Shown here: positions 8,901-17,205 of the stretch, in pieces
Position numbering within the stretch: position 1 is the stretch's first letter
Layout of the letters: every line of letters starts with the position of its first letter
Assembly: GCF_002864045.1 (NCBI RefSeq)
Contig: NZ_PJPV01000027.1
Coordinates: 1 to 39,770, forward strand
Length of the DNA stretch: 39,770 nt
Direction of reading: 5' to 3'
Origin: Endozoicomonas acroporae
GTDB lineage: Bacteria; Pseudomonadota; Gammaproteobacteria; Pseudomonadales; Endozoicomonadaceae
The notes under the pieces: model-generated
Database searches by the model: none
Seen by the model: the letters and a program-made list of their open reading frames with translations, nothing else
Told to the model about the DNA's origin: nothing
Position numbers and translations under genes: made by a program

Positions 8901-9760
8901 TCCAGTGTTGCCTTGATTGCCTGATAATCCTTAACCAGTAAATCTGCATTGATTGGTCGGCCATTCAATAACAGCCCCCTCAGGCAGCATGCCGCTTTGA
9001 AGCGCGCTAATCCCAGTTTGCCTTCCGGAGTATCCGGGTACTCCTTAACCACCTCATCCGGTGTGATCTGTTGGCCCTTCAATGGCAGGCGCCTCAGGCA
9101 ACATTCCGCTTTGAAACGCGCTAATCCCAGTTTGCCTTCCGGAGTATCCGGGTACTCCTTAACCACCCCATCCGGTATGACCTTCCGACCTTTCAGCGGC
9201 AAACTTCTCAGGCAACATTCCGCTTTGAAACGTGCCAGCTCCAGCGTTACTTTGATCGCCTCAAAATCCCTGACCACCGCATCCGGTGTCACCTTCTGGC
9301 CTTTCCACACCAGACCTCTCAGGCAACATTCGGCTTTGAAACGCGCTATCGCTAATTTGTACTTATTATTCCGATCCGGCAGCCGGTTGAATTCCTGAAT
9401 AACCTGGTCTGCGGTCACTTTTCTGGTGCCATGCAAGATGTTTTGCAGGCAGAGCTTTTGCAGGAAGAAGCCGCTTCTCAGAGATGTTGTTTCATTCCCA
9501 TAGGTGCAGAGCACCGCAGCCGAGGTGACTTGACGTCCTTGTAATAGTTTTTTTTGCCAAAAGGCATCCTCCATACATTTGCCTTTATCCAGAGTGGTAG
9601 CTCTATCTCTATAAGACGGATGGTTTAAGACTTTTTTGCTATTAAATGAACTTCCTTCGCGGTCACGGATTCCGCTTGAATGGGCTTGTTGGCCCACCCG
9701 ACCGGCAGGCTTTGGGTAGGAGCAGGTTGATGAGGTTGCGTTCAGAATAGAGCCCTGCAC
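5963..9760 (-). CDS. Giant repeat protein with C-terminal nucleotidyltransferase-like domain (copy 1)
   Basis: Not a family I can name. After an N-terminal segment of about 130 residues come about 15 copies of a 37-38-residue unit with core (A)RFKxECCLRGLxLNGxxVTPDEVV. An alpha-helical middle region follows (from about 7650 down to 6900). The C-terminal domain begins with PPILITGSYARF and continues to NDIDIIC: the GS-x(n)-DxD signature of the DNA polymerase beta nucleotidyltransferase fold, with a possible third Asp in ASIDDRV. This could be an AMP- or NMP-transferring enzyme, or a non-catalytic relative. Start choice: the frame is open to GTG 9811, but that codon overlaps the -35 of a conserved promoter, so GTG 9760 (or ATT 9746-9748) is more likely. 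It lies directly downstream of its paralog. No signal peptide. Role as a host-directed effector is speculation. Confidence 0.75.
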   Translation of the reverse strand: MQGSILNATSSTCSYPKPAGRVGQQAHSSGIRDREGSSFNSKKVLNHPSYRDRATTLDKGKCMEDAFWQKKLLQGRQVTSAAVLCTYGNETTSLRSGFFLQKLCLQNILHGTRKVTADQVIQEFNRLPDRNNKYKLAIARFKAECCLRGLVWKGQKVTPDAVVRDFEAIKVTLELARFKAECCLRSLPLKGRKVIPDGVVKEYPDTPEGKLGLARFKAECCLRRLPLKGQQITPDEVVKEYPDTPEGKLGLARFKAACCLRGLLLNGRPINADLLVKDYQAIKATLELARFRAECCLKGVPLNGQLVIPDAVVKGYQAVGATLELAHFKVECCLRSMPLNGRQVTPEEVVRDLQSTKTTLELARFKEQCCLRGILLHGRQVTPDSVFREFPDTPEGRLGIARFKQECCLKGLVLHDQPVTPEAVLNSFPDSSEGKLGIARFKQECCFRGMRLHGQPVTPEEVVKIFPGNPEGILAIVRFKVKCCLRGLSLYGQQITPDAVLTNFPDSPEGKLGIARFKEQCCLKGLLSNGKQFTPDAVARDFRAAKAPLELAHFKEQCCLRGLTLYGRKVSPDEVLRDFPESPEGRLGAVHFKQQCCLRSLPLDGQQVTPDEVVKGFPNSPEGKVAIARFKAECCLMGLRLNGRQVTPDELVNDFQAARAPLALARFKAECCLRGLLLHGQQVTPEEVVKDYERCGGLLEVAIFYSQLALNARQLNGNYLDNKDVLAAFNQVPGDHSSRQTRYLMQRLQQTQQCDDINEAQGILQEALQILNNVPVKDEQHRLQCLLKFMAMQQELTIDHQGVSAEQVLESINALRSSFQNSRLHFFFMAHCYITRQPIDGQEIHQYQVLECLQSFPEGSKLRHALGCWFEECSSEALVMDGLLLRENAVDSWWNSDSFNGYEASASQQKASVVVSCQYSVSKQQGTYNPRSGSLPRDAAESTFTTGAMTASVAQTLWQWSGRPVFSHKPVMRLNALTLKTLEIIQEINVSCTHPPILITGSYARFLQNICQVFNDIDIICTTEKTARLLFDKLQTLNIERGSEILKSIIISPIRGCQEIKLPSAYNIHLKDGDFGIKVMGLQASIDDRVVYGNAALLAVHVPGVERPVWCLSFAEETRLLNDTLEYLAENLDPLTEQLQNGPVFDVPRTLLFNSPQNTEERIYGLLFRCLLTLNKARQFIALHSEDNPDSRSHQLQKEQQRLYALTENLHMKLVRHICFHDFEHRVNDWLATTHYVSDYQIKRKAFVKTLFAMMRPGEDRVNST
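7670..9360 (-). repeat. Array of about 15 coding repeats, 111-114 bp each
   Basis: In-frame repeats encoding RFKxECCLxGL modules of two alternating lengths: 38 residues when the linker is of PDSPEGKLGL type, 37 when it is of QAxxAxLEL type. Paired cysteines are kept in almost every unit. Two neighbouring units share a 51-bp identical stretch (9003-9053 and 9117-9167), pointing to recent unit duplication. Confidence 0.9.
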
Positions 9761-9781
9761 ACTTTGACTATAAATACTGCG

Positions 9782-9809
9782 GTTTGACCTCAAAATGATG
9801 ATCAGGTTC
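9782..9809 (-). promoter_or_regulatory. Sigma-E-like promoter of copy 1
   Basis: On the minus strand GAACCT (9809-9804), 16 bases, then TCAAAC (9787-9782). The same block precedes the paralog at 13.8 kb. The TC is 27 bases before GTG 9760 and 39 before ATT 9748. It overlaps GTG 9811, which argues against that codon as the start. Confidence 0.5.
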
Positions 9810-9818
9810 ACGCCATTC

Positions 9819-12800
9819 TTATTCTGACTGCATCATCGCCAGCAGTGCCGTAATAAAGTCCCTTCTTTTGAACTCGTATTCATTAACATGATGGGTGGTT
9901 GATAGCCAGTTGTTCACTCTGTGCTCAAAATCACTGCGACAAACATGGCCAGACAATTTTGTTTGCAGATTGGCCGTCAGCATATACAGCCGTTGTCGTT
10001 GTTCTTGCAGCAGGTTAGTCTGGATCGGTGTTCCGGGTTTGCCTTCAGAGTGCAGATCAATAAACTGCCTGGCTTTATGCAGAGTTAGCAGAGCGCGCAT
10101 CAGCAAACCATAAATATATTCCCCGGGGTTTTGGGGAGTGTTAAAAAGAATGGTTCGGGGCAGGTAAAATACCTCTCCCTTTTGCAATTGTCTGGTCAGT
10201 GGGTCAAGATTTTTCGCGAGATATTCCAGCGTGCTGTTCAGTAATCGGGTTTCTTCGGCAAACGACAGACACCATACCTGCCGCTCAACGCCAGGAACCT
10301 GAACGGCGCATCGTGAGGTATTGCCATCGGTGACTCTCGCATCAATACTGACCTGAACCCCCATTGCTTTCATACCCAAATCACCGTCTTTCAGATGAAT
10401 ATTGTAGGCCTTTGGCAGTTGAATCTCCGGACATCCCGGAACGTCCCAGATGACGATGTTTTTGGGAATTTCCGAGGCTTTGTCGCTGTTAAGTGCCTGC
10501 AGCCGGTCAAACAGTGTCCTGGCAGGCTCTGCTGCCGTACAGATAATGTCAATATCATTGAATGATGAGCAGCGGTTCTGTAAAAAACGCGCGTAGGAAC
10601 CGGTAATCAGAATGGGGGGATTGCGATAAGAACCATTGATTTCCTGAATAATCTCCAGTGTTTGTAGTGTTAGCGCATTGAACTGCGGATGCCTGTTCAG
10701 GAGACCCGGTTCAATGGACCATTGCTTCGGCGCCTGAGCCGCACTGGTGGCAACTGTCTGAGTGGCAGGGACTGCGGTTCTGTGGGGACTCTTGCGCCTT
10801 GGGGCTGCGGCCCGTTCCTGTTTGAACAGGAATTCATTCATTATATTGGCTTCAGGGCTGAATCGTGCAAACCAGTGGCCTAAAGCATGGCGCAACTTGC
10901 TTCTTTCAGGAAAACCCTGAAGGCACTCCAGAACATGATCCCTGCGGATGGTTTGTCCATCAACCGGCTGTCTCTTGATATAGCAATGTGCCAGGAAGAA
11001 GAAATGCGTGCGTTTATTCTTAAATGAGTTCCTGAGTGTTTTCATGGATTGCAGTACCTCTTCTGCTGACACTCGCTGCTGATCAATCGACAACTCATGC
11101 TGCATCGCCATGAATTTCAGGATACATTGCAGCCGATGTTGCTCATCTTTTACCGGTGCGCTGTTTAATATTTGCCAGGCCTGTTGAATGATCTCCTGAG
11201 CCTCGTTGGTTTCATCGAACCACTGACGTTGTTTCAACCTGTGCATCAGGTACTCAGCCTGCCTGGAAGAATGATCTCCGGGTGCTTCATTAAACGCTGC
11301 CAATACTTGCGCGTTATCCAGGTAGGAGCCATTCAATTCTCTTGCATTCAATGCCAGTCGGGTCTTAAAAATAGCGCTTTCGAGCAACCAGCCACCACGT
11401 TCAAAATCCTTGACTACGGCATCCGGTGTGACCTGCCGACGATTCAACGCCAGGCCTCTCAGGCAACACGCCCCTTGAAAGCGCACCAGCGCCAGTTTTC
11501 CCTCCCGATTATTCGGGAAATCACTGACCACCTCATCCGGTACGACCTGCTGCCCCTGCAACATCAGACCTCTAAAGCAACACTGTTCCTTAAAGCGCGC
11601 TAACCCTATTCTGGCATATGAGCGACTGGGGAAACTCTTAACCACTGCATCCGGCATGACCTGCTGGCCATTCAATGGCAGCTCCATCAGGCAACACATT
11701 TCCATGAAGCGTGCTATCGCCAGCCTGCCCTCCGGGCTATCCGGGAAGCTCTTAACCACCTCATCCGGTGTAACCTTCCGGCCATGCAACACCAGGCCTT
11801 TCAGGCAACAGTCTGCTTTGAAGCGCCCCAGCCCCAGTCTGCCTTCCCGACTATCCGGGAAATCCCTGGCCACCTCATCCGGTGTGACCAGCTGGCCATG
11901 CAACAGCAGGCCCAGCAGACAACAGTCTGCTTTGAAGCGCGCCAGATCCAGTGGTGCTTTCGCAGTCTTAAAATCCTTAACCACCTCATCCGTTGTGACC
12001 TGCTGACCATGCAATGCCAGACCTCTGAGGCAACATTCCGCTTTAAAGCGTGCCAGCTCCAGTGGTGCTTTAGCGTCCTTGTAACCCTTAACCACCTCCT
12101 CTGTTGTGACCGGCCGACCATTCACTGCCAGAGCTTTCAGGTAACAATTCTCTTTGAAGCGCGCCAGCTCCAGAGGTGCATTGATGGCCTGAAAACCCTT
12201 AACCACTGCCGCCGGTATGACCTGCTGGCCATGCAACGACCACCTTCTCAGGCAACATTCCGCTTGGAAACGCGCCAGCTCCAGTGTCGCTTTGGTTGCC
12301 TGATAATCGACCTGCTGATCATTCATCAACAGCCCCTTCAAGCGAGCCTCGGTGTTACAGCGCGCCTGCTCCGCTTCTGCCTTGGCGACCTGATAATCAT
12401 TAACCACTTCATCCGGCGTAACCTGCTGGCCATTTAACGCCAGGCCTCGCAGACAACATTTTTCCTTAAAGCGTGCCAGCCCCAGTGGTGCGTTGGCTGC
12501 CCGATAATCCTTAACCACCGCCTCCGGTAAGACCTGCTGACCATGCAACATCAGGCCTCTCAGGCAACATTCCATTTTGAAGTGCGCCAGCGACATCGTT
12601 GCTTTGGCTGCCTGAAACTCCCTGACCACCTCATCCGGCGCAACCTGCTGGCCATTCAGCGTCAGGCCTCTCAGGCAACATTCCTTTTTGAAGTAGGAAA
12701 GTTTCAGCGTTGCGTTGACTGCCTGAAACCCCTTAACCACGGCCTCCGGTCTGACCCGGCGGCCATTCAGCAGCAGCTCTGTCAGGCAACAGGTCTCTTT

Positions 12801-13772
12801 GAAGTGCGCCAGACCCAGTTTGCCTTCATGACTGGCCGGGAAAGCCTTAGCCACCTCATCCGGTGTCACCGGCTGGCCATTCATCATCTTGCCTGTCAGG
12901 CAACAATCCGCTTTAAAGCGTGCCAGCGCCAGCTGGCCCTGCGGACTGTCCGGGAAACCCTTAACCACTTCATCCGCTGTGATCTGCTGGCCATTCAATG
13001 CCAGGCCCTTTTGGCAACATTGTTCCTTAAAGTGCGCCAATCCCAGTTTGCCCATCAGGTTGTCCGGGAAATCCCTGATCACCGCCTCCGGTGTCACCGG
13101 CCGGCCATTCAGCGGCAGCCCCCTCAGACAACATTCCGCTTTGAAACGCGCCAGCTCCAGCGTGGCGTTGATTGCCTGAAAATCCTTAACCACCGTATCC
13201 GGTGCAATCTTCTGGCCTCTCAAGGGCAGGCCCTTCAGGCAACAGTGTTCCTTAAAGCGCGCCATCCCCAACTTGCCTTCACGACTCTCCGGGAAATCCT
13301 TAATCACCATCTCTGGTGTGACCAGCCGACCATTCAACCTGAGGCCCGTCAGGCAGCATTCCTCTTTGAAGCGTGCTATCGCTATCTGGCACTTATCATT
13401 TCGCCCTGGCCTTCGGTTGAGCTCACGAACAACATGGTCCGGGGTCACTTTGCTATTGCCATGTCGAATGTTTTGTAAGCAAAGTTGCTGCAAGAAGAAG
13501 CCGCTTCTAAAAGATGTTTTGTCCTTTCCATAGGCGGTAAGCACATCAGCGGTGTTGATTGGACGCCCTTGTAATGGTTTTTTCTGCCAAAAGGCATCCT
13601 CAATCCGCCTGCCATCATCCAGCGTGATGGCGGTACCTGTGCGGGACTGGTGGTTTGCAACCTTTTTGCCGTTGAATTTACTTCTGGAGCTGCCAGGAAT
13701 TCTGCTTGAACCGGCTTGTTGATCCCCGGCAGGCTTTGGGCGGGAGCAGGTTGATGTGGTTGCTTTCAGAAT
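9819..13772 (-). CDS. Giant repeat protein with C-terminal nucleotidyltransferase-like domain (copy 2)
   Basis: Paralog of the gene just downstream, with the same order: N-terminal segment, about 18 units of 37-38 residues (one degenerate, lacking the Cys pair), helical middle, then PPILITGSYARF to NDIDIICT nucleotidyltransferase signature. Its stop is 8 bases before GTG 9811. The first ordinary start codon in frame is GTG 13544, but homology to copy 1 continues upstream in frame to 13772: both N-termini read IL(N/K)AT(S/T)STCS and later EDAFWQKK. No ATG, GTG or TTG exists in that extra stretch; an in-frame TAG lies at 13793. Either a rare ATT or CTG start after AGGGGGG is used, or the G6 tract at 13773-13778 marks a frameshift from an upstream GTG. 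If neither holds, the protein starts at 13544. Confidence 0.7.
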   Translation of the reverse strand: MLKATTSTCSRPKPAGDQQAGSSRIPGSSRSKFNGKKVANHQSRTGTAITLDDGRRIEDAFWQKKPLQGRPINTADVLTAYGKDKTSFRSGFFLQQLCLQNIRHGNSKVTPDHVVRELNRRPGRNDKCQIAIARFKEECCLTGLRLNGRLVTPEMVIKDFPESREGKLGMARFKEHCCLKGLPLRGQKIAPDTVVKDFQAINATLELARFKAECCLRGLPLNGRPVTPEAVIRDFPDNLMGKLGLAHFKEQCCQKGLALNGQQITADEVVKGFPDSPQGQLALARFKADCCLTGKMMNGQPVTPDEVAKAFPASHEGKLGLAHFKETCCLTELLLNGRRVRPEAVVKGFQAVNATLKLSYFKKECCLRGLTLNGQQVAPDEVVREFQAAKATMSLAHFKMECCLRGLMLHGQQVLPEAVVKDYRAANAPLGLARFKEKCCLRGLALNGQQVTPDEVVNDYQVAKAEAEQARCNTEARLKGLLMNDQQVDYQATKATLELARFQAECCLRRWSLHGQQVIPAAVVKGFQAINAPLELARFKENCYLKALAVNGRPVTTEEVVKGYKDAKAPLELARFKAECCLRGLALHGQQVTTDEVVKDFKTAKAPLDLARFKADCCLLGLLLHGQLVTPDEVARDFPDSREGRLGLGRFKADCCLKGLVLHGRKVTPDEVVKSFPDSPEGRLAIARFMEMCCLMELPLNGQQVMPDAVVKSFPSRSYARIGLARFKEQCCFRGLMLQGQQVVPDEVVSDFPNNREGKLALVRFQGACCLRGLALNRRQVTPDAVVKDFERGGWLLESAIFKTRLALNARELNGSYLDNAQVLAAFNEAPGDHSSRQAEYLMHRLKQRQWFDETNEAQEIIQQAWQILNSAPVKDEQHRLQCILKFMAMQHELSIDQQRVSAEEVLQSMKTLRNSFKNKRTHFFFLAHCYIKRQPVDGQTIRRDHVLECLQGFPERSKLRHALGHWFARFSPEANIMNEFLFKQERAAAPRRKSPHRTAVPATQTVATSAAQAPKQWSIEPGLLNRHPQFNALTLQTLEIIQEINGSYRNPPILITGSYARFLQNRCSSFNDIDIICTAAEPARTLFDRLQALNSDKASEIPKNIVIWDVPGCPEIQLPKAYNIHLKDGDLGMKAMGVQVSIDARVTDGNTSRCAVQVPGVERQVWCLSFAEETRLLNSTLEYLAKNLDPLTRQLQKGEVFYLPRTILFNTPQNPGEYIYGLLMRALLTLHKARQFIDLHSEGKPGTPIQTNLLQEQRQRLYMLTANLQTKLSGHVCRSDFEHRVNNWLSTTHHVNEYEFKRRDFITALLAMMQSE
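11400..13390 (-). repeat. Array of about 18 coding repeats, 111-114 bp each
   Basis: Same module as in copy 1, with unit count and order differing. Unit 10 is degenerate (reads CNTEARLKGLLMNDQQ and has a shortened linker). The constant features are Phe-Lys, the Cys-Cys pair, Leu-x-Gly-Leu, (N/H)GQQVTP and a DEVV helix end. Confidence 0.9.
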
Positions 13773-13804
13773 CCCCCCTGCACACGTTAACTATAAATTC
13801 CGCC

Positions 13805-13833
13805 GTTTGACCTCAAAATGATGATCAGGTTCC
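13805..13833 (-). promoter_or_regulatory. Sigma-E-like promoter of copy 2
   Basis: GGAACCT (13833-13827), 16 bases, TCAAAC (13810-13805) on the minus strand. The block is near-identical to that of copy 1, and both differ from the E. coli sigma-E -35 GGAACTT by one base. The TC is 38 bases upstream of the conserved ATT at 13772. Confidence 0.55.
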
Positions 13834-13850
13834 CTCCATCGTTGAACAAT

Positions 13851-15797
13851 TCAGAGTAACTCGGGATGCCCCAGATAATATCCCTGACCACCAGCAACAC
13901 CCAGCTGTTTTAATGCCTCCCACGCCTCTTCCTGTTCAACGCCCTGGGCGAGAACACTCATATCCCGGGACTCAGCCATCATGGACAGTGTTCTTATATA
14001 CAGTTGATTCTCATAACTGGACGTCAGCTGTCTTGCAAAACTGCCGTCCACTTTCAGGTAATGGGCATTGATCATCTGCAGGAACGTCAGCGCCTGACTG
14101 GACACACCAAAATGATCAATAGAAAACTGACAACCGGTTGCCACCAGTGTATCCACCCGTTCTGCAACCCGCTCCCCCACCAGCATAAGCGAGCGCTCAG
14201 CCGTTTCCAGAATCAGACGCCTGGCCAGATCCTGACGCAGTCTGAGGGCATCCAGTAACCAGTGATAAAAATCATCATCCATCAGGGAGTAAGGTGAGAT
14301 ATTCAGGCTATAGGTTCGATAGTCATCCCGGTCATCCATATAATCCGTGAGGGCAAAAAATACCGCACGATCAAAGGCACCATACAGATCATAGCGCTCA
14401 ACCACTGGCATAAAAGCATCGGCAGACACCACTTCACCATCCAGCGTTATCCGTGCCAGTACCTCCGTAAATGCTACTTCACCATCTGCTCCCACAATGG
14501 GCTGGCCATACAGCTCGATAAGGCCTTTTGCCATCACCTCTTCCAGCGCTTCGACCCATTGAGTGTCACTCCATCCCATGTACGGATAACCAGACTCACC
14601 ACTGATATCCAGCACATCCCAGCAATTTTTAACCCGGGCCTCCTGTTCCAGCAGCTGCTGATCACCATGCTCCAGCAGCAACTCCGGGGAACAGCGCCCC
14701 TGGTGAGTCACTGCGGCAATATGCAGGTTATTGCTACCTTCCGGTGACGAGAAAAACTCCATGGCCACCAGAACCTTGAATAACCGTTCCGTCACCTTAC
14801 GGATTTCATCGACATTGCAGGCGGGCACACACACGCTAAAACCGGATCCATTCCAGCGGCCAGAAAAAGCTTCGGGCCAGGCCAACATAGTTTTGCCCAG
14901 CCAATAGCTGACGGTCACCAGCAGGTCATCAACAAATTTTTGTCCATGAGACCGGTTCAGCACCTCCAGCCCTCGCACCTGAATCATGATCAGACTGGCA
15001 CCCGCCTCACCGATGTCTTCACTTAACACGGTCTTCATCCGACGGTTAAAGGCCCGTCGATTGAGTAATCCGGTCAATGGATCCTTGACCGACTTGCGAC
15101 GCAGCTCTTCTGTCAGAGCCACCTGCTCAGAGAACGCCTTTTCCAGCTTCTCTGCCATCCGGTTCATGGCCTGAACCACTTTGCGTAAATCTCTGGTTTT
15201 GGGTAACTCGGGTTGTATCTCAAAATGACGGTCACAGATTCGGTTCGCCTGCTGCTCCATCCTTGTTAAAGGCCGGAGAACCACACCCAGCAGCATATTC
15301 AATCCGACCATGGCGACGATCAAACCGACACCGAACAGCAGCGCATCTTTGCTCACCTTGGACCAGAGACTGCGGTAGGCATAACCCGGATGACTGGCTA
15401 CCAGAAGCTGCCCCATGGGCACCCAGCCACTGTTAATCTCGCTGGTCACTGCCGTAGTTTTCAGGTCAATCAGTTTCACAAACCAGTCCGGTACACCTTC
15501 CAGCGTTCCGGGGTGTTCACTGTTGACCAGCACGTTGCCCGACATATCGGTAAAACGAATCTGCCGGTAGTAACCACGATCAAAAACCGCATCAATCATC
15601 GAATCCATCCCGGCAATATTGCCAGCCCCGGCGGAAGCAATGGCAACACCAAGGGAGGTGGCCGTATCCTGGGAATGAGAGTTCAACTGTTCCTGAAGGT
15701 AATGACGGGCATCATTGACGGACAGCACGAAGCTGCCAGCAAACAACAGAATCAACAGCAAAGTTAAAGATAGTGCCAGTTCACGAAGTAGCGTCAT
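13851..15797 (-). CDS. lapD: LapD-like c-di-GMP receptor with degenerate GGDEF and EAL domains
   Basis: In the Lap system LapD senses c-di-GMP through its EAL domain and, when bound, holds the periplasmic protease LapG away from its adhesin substrate. Order: transmembrane segment (about 7-27), periplasmic LapD/MoxY-type domain with DARHYLQEQLNSHSQ, second transmembrane segment (about 153-175), HAMP, GGDEF domain starting at KDPLTGLLNRR, then EAL domain. The active-site GGDEF is replaced by WNGSGF (315-320). The EAL motif is EVL (445-447) and the DDFG metal motif is DHFG (561-564), while LKVDGSF is kept. These changes fit a catalytically inactive binder. It is 48 bases downstream of lapG in the same direction, probably one transcript. 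Confidence 0.9.
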   Translation of the reverse strand: MTLLRELALSLTLLLILLFAGSFVLSVNDARHYLQEQLNSHSQDTATSLGVAIASAGAGNIAGMDSMIDAVFDRGYYRQIRFTDMSGNVLVNSEHPGTLEGVPDWFVKLIDLKTTAVTSEINSGWVPMGQLLVASHPGYAYRSLWSKVSKDALLFGVGLIVAMVGLNMLLGVVLRPLTRMEQQANRICDRHFEIQPELPKTRDLRKVVQAMNRMAEKLEKAFSEQVALTEELRRKSVKDPLTGLLNRRAFNRRMKTVLSEDIGEAGASLIMIQVRGLEVLNRSHGQKFVDDLLVTVSYWLGKTMLAWPEAFSGRWNGSGFSVCVPACNVDEIRKVTERLFKVLVAMEFFSSPEGSNNLHIAAVTHQGRCSPELLLEHGDQQLLEQEARVKNCWDVLDISGESGYPYMGWSDTQWVEALEEVMAKGLIELYGQPIVGADGEVAFTEVLARITLDGEVVSADAFMPVVERYDLYGAFDRAVFFALTDYMDDRDDYRTYSLNISPYSLMDDDFYHWLLDALRLRQDLARRLILETAERSLMLVGERVAERVDTLVATGCQFSIDHFGVSSQALTFLQMINAHYLKVDGSFARQLTSSYENQLYIRTLSMMAESRDMSVLAQGVEQEEAWEALKQLGVAGGQGYYLGHPELL

Positions 15798-15845
15798 GGT
15801 GGCATCCCTGTCCGTTTTCAGTTCCGGGGAAAGCAGGATAAGCCA

Positions 15846-16562
15846 TCAGCTGCTCCCGTCATTCAGTCGTCCCTGACTGTTCGACTTCTGCAACCGTCGG
15901 CGCAGCTCAGTCCAGGTCTTTATCTTACTGGACTCACCGAGGCGAACCCCTTCACCACGCTGACGGGACAGCCAGAGTCCGTCACCGTTAAAGTTATAAA
16001 CGGGAACCAGATCTGTGCGATGACTGGCGGGACGAATCTCACTGACCAGGTTGTCCAGAATCAACGGCTCTTCCCCCGGACCGGCGAAGTAACTGAGCAC
16101 CATATGGGCCTGATCAAGCTCAACCGCCTTTACATAGGTAATCCTCAGCTTCTCATCGGCCACGCCAAGCTCACGGAGGGTAAAATACTTGGCAATGGAG
16201 AAGTCTTCACAATCACCCGCGCCACTGGCCAGCAGTTCCACCGGAGTCGCCCAGAAATCCTCTTCCCCCCAGTGGTCAATATCATGCACAAAGCGCATAC
16301 GGTTAAAGAAGTCATTCACTTCAACCAGCTTCCGGGGTTCTGGCAGCTGCCTGCTGTAGGTCATCAGATTCTGCCAATGGGTCAGCCGTTCAGCAGCTGC
16401 GATACCATAGAGTTCCCGGGCACTATCCACCAACGCTTTACCCACCACCAGGTCGCCAGCCAGCACCACGGCAACGAACCAATGACCCCATTTGGATGGC
16501 AGAAGGTGGGATAGCATCCAGAATATTTCCAGCCGATTCCTGATCTTATATAGAGTCGGCAA
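15846..16562 (-). CDS. lapG: LapG-like periplasmic cysteine protease
   Basis: A bacterial transglutaminase-like cysteine protease that cuts the N-terminal retention module of a large RTX adhesin and so releases biofilm cells. The catalytic triad is visible as Cys118 in GAGDCEDFSIAKYF, His153 in DQAHMVLSYF and Asp170 in PLILDNL. A hydrophobic N-terminal segment (about 27-42) serves for export. The length of 238 residues fits the family. It is the first gene of the lapG-lapD pair. No lapA-type adhesin or lapBCE transporter lies in this window, so the substrate is elsewhere in the genome. The start ATG at 16562 is the longest frame; Met16 is an alternative. Confidence 0.9.
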   Translation of the reverse strand: MPTLYKIRNRLEIFWMLSHLLPSKWGHWFVAVVLAGDLVVGKALVDSARELYGIAAAERLTHWQNLMTYSRQLPEPRKLVEVNDFFNRMRFVHDIDHWGEEDFWATPVELLASGAGDCEDFSIAKYFTLRELGVADEKLRITYVKAVELDQAHMVLSYFAGPGEEPLILDNLVSEIRPASHRTDLVPVYNFNGDGLWLSRQRGEGVRLGESSKIKTWTELRRRLQKSNSQGRLNDGSS

Positions 16563-16610
16563 GGATCAGCCGGGCCTGTAAGGAAAAACCGTCAAAAGGC
16601 GATAACAGGG

Positions 16611-16640
16611 TTGGCGGCAGAGTAAATCTATGCGTATAAT
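16611..16640 (+). promoter_or_regulatory. Promoter of the CAU tRNA
   Basis: A perfect -10 TATAAT at 16635-16640 with TTGGCG at 16611-16616 and an 18-base spacer. The tRNA begins 12 bases after the -10. Confidence 0.65.
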
Positions 16641-16652
16641 CCAACCGCTTCA

Positions 16653-16729
<77 letters not shown>

Positions 16730-17205
16730 GATATAGCAGCGCTTTCAAGATAAGTACTCACTCACCAAATCTCTTTAAATTCTTATCTGCGCCCACCTTT
16801 GCGCCCCCCCTTTCTTCCGGACTGTTAAGGGATCAAACGGGAATCCTTAGTGTGCCCCTTCTTTCCGGCTCTCTACTTCAGTCTGAGTGGCTTGGTAACT
16901 CGGGCCTATCCTGTCTTTGGGGAAACATGAGCCCTGTCGGGTTTATTCAGCCCTTTCCTGGTGATAAATCGCCTCATGCTGTTGGGTGACTTTAATCCTA
17001 CTACCCGGGCGATTGCCTTCTACCTCGTCATCAACTGCACTATTGTGCTTAACGAGGTGTCCTAAGTCATTAAACCACTTCACACTTTACTTTTTGGTCA
17101 TTAAACCTGCGCCTCTGATAATCAACAACACGGTCAACTTAAGCAGAAGAAGAAAGCAGACGTCATAGTAAACTCCCGGATACCGATCCAGAGCACATTT
17201 ATACT
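16730..17205. other. Non-coding stretch after the tRNA
   Basis: No gene is supported here. The short open frames in it start inside the tRNA or have no homology I recognise. No clear tRNA terminator hairpin or attachment-site duplication of the tRNA 3' end was seen. Confidence 0.5.

Noticed and set aside
11400..13390. Possible CRISPR array from regularly spaced repeats of 111-114 bp
   Set aside because: The repeats are coding, degenerate, contiguous and far longer than CRISPR units, with no distinct spacers and no cas genes.
12543..13478. 311-codon open frame opposite the repeat array of copy 2
   Set aside because: Same cause as above: the periodic coding repeat keeps an antisense frame open.
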